The notes under the pieces are model-generated. The model searched no databases. It was not told where the DNA came from and saw nothing but the letters and a program-made list of their open reading frames with translations. Below are positions 58,243 to 64,000 of a stretch of 64,000 bases of DNA, piece by piece (position 1 is the first letter of the stretch; the number at the start of each line of letters is the position of its first letter). This stretch comes from Melanocharis versteri (Eukaryota; Chordata; Aves; Passeriformes; Melanocharitidae). Location of the stretch: assembly GCA_013397845.1 (NCBI GenBank), contig VZTG01001868.1, positions 62,001 through 126,000 of the forward strand. Direction: 5' to 3'. Both the position numbers and the translations under genes were made by a program.

Positions 58243-61200
58243 GTAGGTAATTATACTTGAATTTTATGAGCAGCAGTTTTCTCCCTGTGCAAATCCAGGC
58301 TAAATGGTGGTGTCATTTCCAGAGGTGATGAGATTGCTTACCTCTCCCCTGCGTTACTGGGAGCTGTGGGTACTCTGGGACATCCAGGCTCAAAATACTT
58401 TTCCCTGAGCATTGTAGTAAAGATGAGATTCTGTTTCCTTGTGAAAAGCCATTAAATAGCTTAACACACAGTTTTGGGTTTTTTTGCCAAATGGTTTTGG
58501 AAATATATCTCCTAGTGTATAGTTTCTGGGCAATACTTGCTATGGAGTTGGTAAGAAAATTCTTTAGGAGTAGGCCATTCATGCTCATAAATAATGGATT
58601 CACAAAGGGAATAGAAAAGAACTGAATGGACCTCTAAAGGTTAAGGTCAGTGCACAGCATTTTCTCTCCTTTGCCTGCTGCCAAGAGAGATTTCTGTTCA
58701 GTGAATTCTCATTGCAAACCTTGTGGCCTCCTAAGGAGTAATGCCATGCAGTGATAAGGACATGGGCCTGTAGGTTACACCTTTCAAACCTCATTTTTGC
58801 TCTGAAAAACACCTTGACTTTTATCCACTACCTGCTCAGACATGCTCTGTCTGTTGGGATGTTAGCCCCTAGTGCTTCAGTCATCATCTAGTTGGAGGTA
58901 TTCACCCCTTCTTGGGGGTCCAGATGTCCCTAATGTTTCTTGAACAGCTACACCTCTTGAATACAAAACATAGACTGCTGTGAGGGTGTTTCTGGCCTAC
59001 CTGAGAGATTCCCATTCCCATAATAATCCTATCCCACTGGGACATTAGGATCAGAAATGAGGAAGATATTCACTCTGAGGATCCCTTCACAGGAGCTGGC
59101 TGCAGATGTTGCTCCTACAAGAGCTGATGACAAAACCACAAAAAATCATGTCAGTCAAGCTATTTCTGGCAGGTTTTTTTAGTAAGGAAAAGAAATAAGA
59201 AGAATTACAGTTTTTACATAAACAAGTGGAACCGTGCGCTGAAATGAAGATGGCCTTAGAGGTCAGGAAAAACATGCAAGAAGTTATATTGGCGTATAAA
59301 ATAAAGCAAAGCAGATTATTCATGTAACTACCCTTTGCTTTAGTTTTTACTTGCCTTAATGCATTAGCTACATCAAACATACTAATTTATGAAATTCAGT
59401 GACAACAATTACTTGCTGAAACCAAGTGTAGCATATAAAATTCCAAAATCACTGCAAGTGATTATGTTCTAAAACTTTTTATTGTACTGTAGTTTTAAGT
59501 GCATTAGTAATTTGTTTATTTGGGTAGCAGAAGTGTTTTAATAAGTGTTCCTGGCAATACCATGTTTTAAAATCAGTTGTTCATTCTCTGAAACTGAAAT
59601 GTGTTTTACAAGCAAAGAAAGAAAATGAAATATTGGATCAAACAAAGCAAGGCCTGGCCATGTTTTACAGTGACAGTGTTGAATTGTGGCACAGACAAAC
59701 TTGCAGCAATCTCTGATTTCTGTGACAGAAGAGGCCAACTGTATGCCTCGTGGAGCTTCTTGTTATCAAAACACTGAATTAAAGTGTTAATGGTGTCATT
59801 GTGAATCTGCCGATGTTTTGCAGTACGTTGTGCTGACAGCCTAATGCAGCTGTTGACTGGCACACTCCAACTTCAGAGAAATGACAGGTTTTGTCATTGC
59901 CAAATGCCTGTTGCCTCTTGACAAATGCTTGTAATCACAGAGCTGTTGAGGTTTTTGAACGGCAGAATTAGAGGGCTAATGCTCTTACCAGGATGTTCGC
60001 ACAGCACTTCAAGCAAGGAACTTTTTTGGGACATAACAAAAATATCTCCTTAGTCTTTTATCTTTGAGGGAGGAATGAAGAAGGTTAAAACATGTTCCAA
60101 TTCTCAGTGGTTGTCCATTAACACAGAATGGTATGTCTTTTCAAGTGTGCAGTCTTTACCCTCCAGTCATTATACCAAAAAATCCTATCTATGCCAATGG
60201 AAAACTAAAACAATTTACCTCAGCAAGTGGGATCAGATCAAATGATCAAGAGGTATTTCATTAATCACCACATCCGAGGGCTTGGGTTTCAGAGTTTTAT
60301 AAGCAGAGGAGCATAGGGCTCCAATCTTTCTCCAGTGTACTTTCACAAGGGCCAGCCTGCTGATGCAGGGTAATTACATGGTCTAAAAATACAGCAGCAT
60401 TTGTTTAAGTTAATGGGAAAGTTACACCAGCTCCAGAGTGCGCAGGCAAAAGCGTATTGAGTTTCCTGCTGACTATTGTAAATGCTTTGCATATTAGATC
60501 AGAAACTCTTGAACCGGGCACAGCTATTCCTGCGGAATCAGAGGATAAATATCAGGAGCAGAATAATAGGCCCAGTAAATCCCCTTGGCCAGAAAGTTCC
60601 TCATGAGACTTCTTCATGCTCTGTGACGCACGTTCAAAAGGAAGAATTTCAAGTGACCTGATCACCACAGCAGTAGACACATATCTGTTTAAAGTCAGCT
60701 GACGAGTCACTTTTTCCAGTTTCATCGCAATAAATATTGTCACGTTGGGATTCGCTAAGACTGCGAAGTATTTGCCATGAGAAGTCACTTTGGCTTTAAA
60801 ATCGGGTTATTCTCATTATACTTTGATTTTTCTTCTGTCCTGTTCCCACAAACATTTGAGGAAATTGAGTAGAAAACTGAATTTTGATGTGTAGCATGTG
60901 CTTATTCACAAGAAAAGACATTTTTGCATTCTATTCAGGATTTTTTTTTTACTGGCAAATGAATTTGTAGGAATTCAGGCAAAAGAAAGAATACCCTTAG
61001 CCTTACCAGATGGACAAGCACAAAGGTGTCATGTAAGAGCGATCAATTCCAATTTGAGCTTGTTGGGAAATCAATGTATGTAGGGAATTGATGACCTTTT
61101 TATGGACATAGATGCTGTTTTCTTACCCTTTTTTAAAATAATGTGCTCAGGGTAGTTACCTTTTATCTTTCATATAATTGTTACCCATTTAGGATCACTA

Positions 61201-64000
61201 TGAGTTATTTTTATGTATGTTATGAAAATGTGACTTGCCCTGTATAAATTCTGCAACAAAGTTTTTAATTATGCTAGTTATGTGCTTTAGTATCTAACTT
61301 GCTGTAAATATAAGGCCTGTTTTAGAGAGAATTTTCAGCTAAAATTAAAATCTCAAGATGCACTAAGTATAGGCTCATGGCACAGAGGCATTATTCAATG
61401 TTTAAGTTTGATACAGAGCCCTTTTGGTTCTTTTTAATCCGGTATCTTAATTAACTGAATCACATTGAGGAACATGCTACAAAACTGAAAATTAAATACA
61501 TTTTAATTAAATTTTTTTTACAAGCCCATCTTTTTACCTTAAATTAGTTTTACACATCATACTGCTGACCGCTTAAACTTCAATTTATTCTTTTCCATTT
61601 CCATCAGTAGAATTAATTTTCTAGAGTGTCCTGATTCACTCATAACGAGTTGCTGTTGAGTTTAATTTGAGCTCATGTGCCTTTGTTGGCCCAGAAGATG
61701 ATGACGTGGGCTCTGGGGCTGGAAAATGCTGAGCAGCTGCTGTTGTACCTGCAAATCCCGTGTGTGCTGCTGAACACATCTGCTTGGTAGCTCCTGGAAT
61801 CAGACTGAGGTTACTTCAGAAAAACTTCTTTCCATTTTATACTACAAACACAAACATTTGACCTTCCACTTTTGGCTGAATAAATAGGAGGAGATTAAAG
61901 AGCTGTGTTAATGTTGTAACAGTAAACTGAACCATAAGTAGATGAGAGGTAGGTAATTATACTTTGCTTCCAGTGATGTTTTGGCTGGGCAGAAAGTTTA
62001 ATTTTTCCAGTGATATTTGCTTACATTTCTCATTGCAGAAACTTAGAAGTCATGAGCAGAGTTTGTTACTAGTTTGTGCCTGTTAAGCGGGTAGATAGGA
62101 TTTCATGTTTCTAAACTTGTAGCTGAGGAGACAGGCAATCTAAGTTACCAAGCAGAGTTTTGCTACCGTTATAAATAGAACTAATTCTAAAGCAATATTT
62201 GTGCCTACAGAATTTTTTTTGGATTTTTGGTTAAAGTAGCAAAAAAGAAAAAAAAATCAGGAAAGAATGAAAATCCAAATACTTGATTTTTTTCCCATTA
62301 TTTTTTTAAACTGTTATTTTAAATACAGCCTTTTATTGACACTGGAACATTTCAAATTTTAGGATTTATTTTTAAGTAAATAGCCATTTTTTGACCATAA
62401 CAGATATTCTAACCATGGCAAATTTTGTCCCTGTGATGTAAAATCGGCATAGAAAATTAATGTGAGGTGGACTTGTGAACAGTAGGAATTGTCAAGTCAC
62501 AAAAAGGTGGCCAAGTTACTAAGAATGGTGGTTGTGACTCGGCAGAATGTCACAGTCTTTCAGTGATAAAATATTTAAATCTTCATTAAAGGGTAGCAAC
62601 TGTTGCTATCCCAGTATTACTTTTGAAAGCCACGAAGAAGGAAATAATGAATTATGGGGAAGAAAATGCTTCTCTGATGTCCAAGAAAGTGAGAAAGCAA
62701 TGGAGTTGGGGAATATCTTTTAGTGTATTGTCCTTGGCAGTGTGCACACCTGTGCTCCTACGAGGGGTTGGTGTAGCGTGTTGATGTGCTCAGCTCCTGT
62801 CGGCTGAGAGGACTGTGGGCTCAGCTGGCACGTCAGCTGGAGCCACTGTCACCCAGGACACAAGTCACCATTCTGGAGAGGCTGCTGTGTCACCAAACAG
62901 GAGACAAATGCTGGTAGACTTGACAAGGAGACACATGGTTATCTCCAAATGCCATGACAAATCCTTCTGAGGAACACGTGCCTGGTACGAGAAGCTTGAT
63001 TCATTGTCTGTAGACTGTGTGTCATTGTTTTGTGGTGAGTGAACTCCGCTGTTGCACAGGCTACAGGAAGCTCGTGTTACTGGTTGCTGGAGGGGGAATT
63101 TAAGTATTAAAAATGTGGGAAGCATGTGGTGGAGGTGGCTGAACAGACGAAGTGACCTCGGCCACTCCTCATGTGGCTTCCCCTCAAGGCCCTTCACCAT
63201 CTCCATTGCTCTCCTTTGGGCGCTCTCTAACAGCTAAATGTTCTTTTTTATATTGTGGTGACCAAAACTGCACACGGGGCTTGAGGTGAGGCTGCACCAG
63301 TGCAGAGCAGGTGTTTCTGTGCTGTTTTTTGTTTTGTTTCACAGTGGCTTGATCCTTGGGATGCTCAGGCGTTCCAGAAGTTAGGTTGACAGTAGTGAAG
63401 ACTTTAAATGTGATGAATGACTGAACTGATGCTTTCCTAATACTCTGAAGAATTTTCCCATAATTCATAACAAAGCACAGATAGCATTATACCTTATGGG
63501 TTTACAGAGACATCCTGAAAAGTTTCTGAGAGAAAGGAAACCAATTCATACAAATACTCAACTCTTGCTGCGGTGATTTGGTGTGCTCTTTAATGTAGTT
63601 TGCACACTAAAAACATTGATACAGCTTGGCCTGGCATACTCAATTCTTTAAAACCCCTTGACTGGAAAATTAAATGTCCATTGGTTCTACAGCTCTTTGA
63701 GAGCATTTTTTTAATGACCAGATTTGCAAATACTTCTGTTGTCCATAGTTCTTTTTGTTGAAATAGAGACAAAATTTGCAAACAAGTGAGACTTCATTCT
63801 TGACTGAAAGCAGCATTTACGAACCACTCAATGAATGCTGCGCATTTATGTTGAGATTCACCCTAAATCCTTCCAAGGCATGTGATACCAGCAAACTCTG
63901 TGAGCTTAGTCTGTAGGAAAGCTTGAGGAAAATGTGGCTATCATTTAATGAAAATCTAGGTTCATTTGGGCAATGGGAGATGGTGTGTTAATCCCAGCAC
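58243..64000 (+). other. Start of intron 33 (no further exon seen)
   Basis: The next otogelin exon should start in phase 1 and code a CEWRYDAC-like TIL segment. I scanned for it and did not find it, so it lies beyond 64000 or is too diverged to see. The region holds an unexplained island at about 60040-60800 and an antisense CR1 piece near 63150-63315. Confidence 0.6.
63145..63315 (-). mobile_element. CR1 LINE fragment, antisense
   Basis: Read on the minus strand it contains gatggtgaagggccttgagg, then ggaagcc and atgaggag; on the + strand it contains attgtggtgaccaaaactgc, cttgaggtgaggctgcacca and gtgcagagcag. These match the 3' part of CR1 well known in chicken. It gives rise to a short minus-strand frame (MVKGLEGKPHEEWPRSLRL), which is transposon-derived and not a gene. 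Confidence 0.85.

Noticed and set aside
63052..63468. Minus-strand frames near the right end
   Set aside because: They overlap the antisense CR1 fragment and derive from it.
58243..64000. Search for the exon after AbfB (CEWRYDAC-like)
   Set aside because: No match with an acceptor was found in this range, so I do not annotate one.
1..64000. Bacterial systems, CRISPR, phage, tRNA or rRNA
   Set aside because: The DNA is plainly vertebrate intron-exon sequence, with no such arrays, operons or structured RNA genes seen.

Overview
The window is bird-like vertebrate genomic DNA. It is AT-rich with long introns, GT-AG splice signals and one CpG-island promoter. It also holds fragments of CR1 LINEs, including the CR1 3' end that finishes in 'ttctatgatt', which is typical of avian genomes. 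There is no prokaryotic organisation, operon, phage or CRISPR.

One gene dominates. I can chain 33 exons on the + strand (1868 to 58242) in a single unbroken reading frame of 4093 nt, or 1364 codons plus one base. Every junction uses GT-AG and every phase agrees. The product is the N-terminal half of a secreted, cysteine-rich, von Willebrand factor/mucin-like protein. It has a signal peptide, a basic linker, one EGF-like module, three D assemblies (VWD-C8-TIL with VWC-like pieces), and then an AbfB (arabinofuranosidase-B-like beta-trefoil) domain. The only vertebrate proteins I know with this order are otogelin (OTOG) and otogelin-like (OTOGL). From remembered similarity along the EGF, D1, D3 and AbfB segments I call it OTOG, a glycoprotein of the acellular gels over inner-ear hair cells (tectorial membrane, otoconial membranes, cupulae). 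The C-terminal half (linker or PTS region, D4, C-terminal Cys-rich modules, cystine knot) is not seen and should lie to the right of 64000.

Layout: 1-1400 is upstream DNA with a purine-rich tract. About 1420-2480 is a GC-rich promoter island holding exons 1-3. 2267-10424 has exon 4 and a 6.9-kb intron with a CR1 piece. 10425-19463 is exon-dense (EGF, D1, C8-1, TIL-1, start of D2). 19464-25045 is a 5.6-kb intron. 25046-34895 has the rest of D2, C8-2, TIL-2 and TIL-3. 34896-43391 is an 8.5-kb intron. 43392-52005 has the VWC-like, D3 and C8-3 exons and a 27-nt microexon that starts at 52979. 55747-58242 has the two AbfB exons. 58243-64000 is the start of a further intron with an antisense CR1 fragment.

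Beyond the gene I found no second protein-coding gene and no tRNA or rRNA. Items worth a second look are a pre-miRNA-like hairpin in intron 4, UG repeats beside two splice acceptors, a short stop-free intron 1 with a pentamer repeat, a symmetric phase 1-1 exon cassette coding AbfB, a furin-like site before the EGF module, the absence of the CGLC first cysteine in all three D domains, and several palindromes and unexplained islands in introns.
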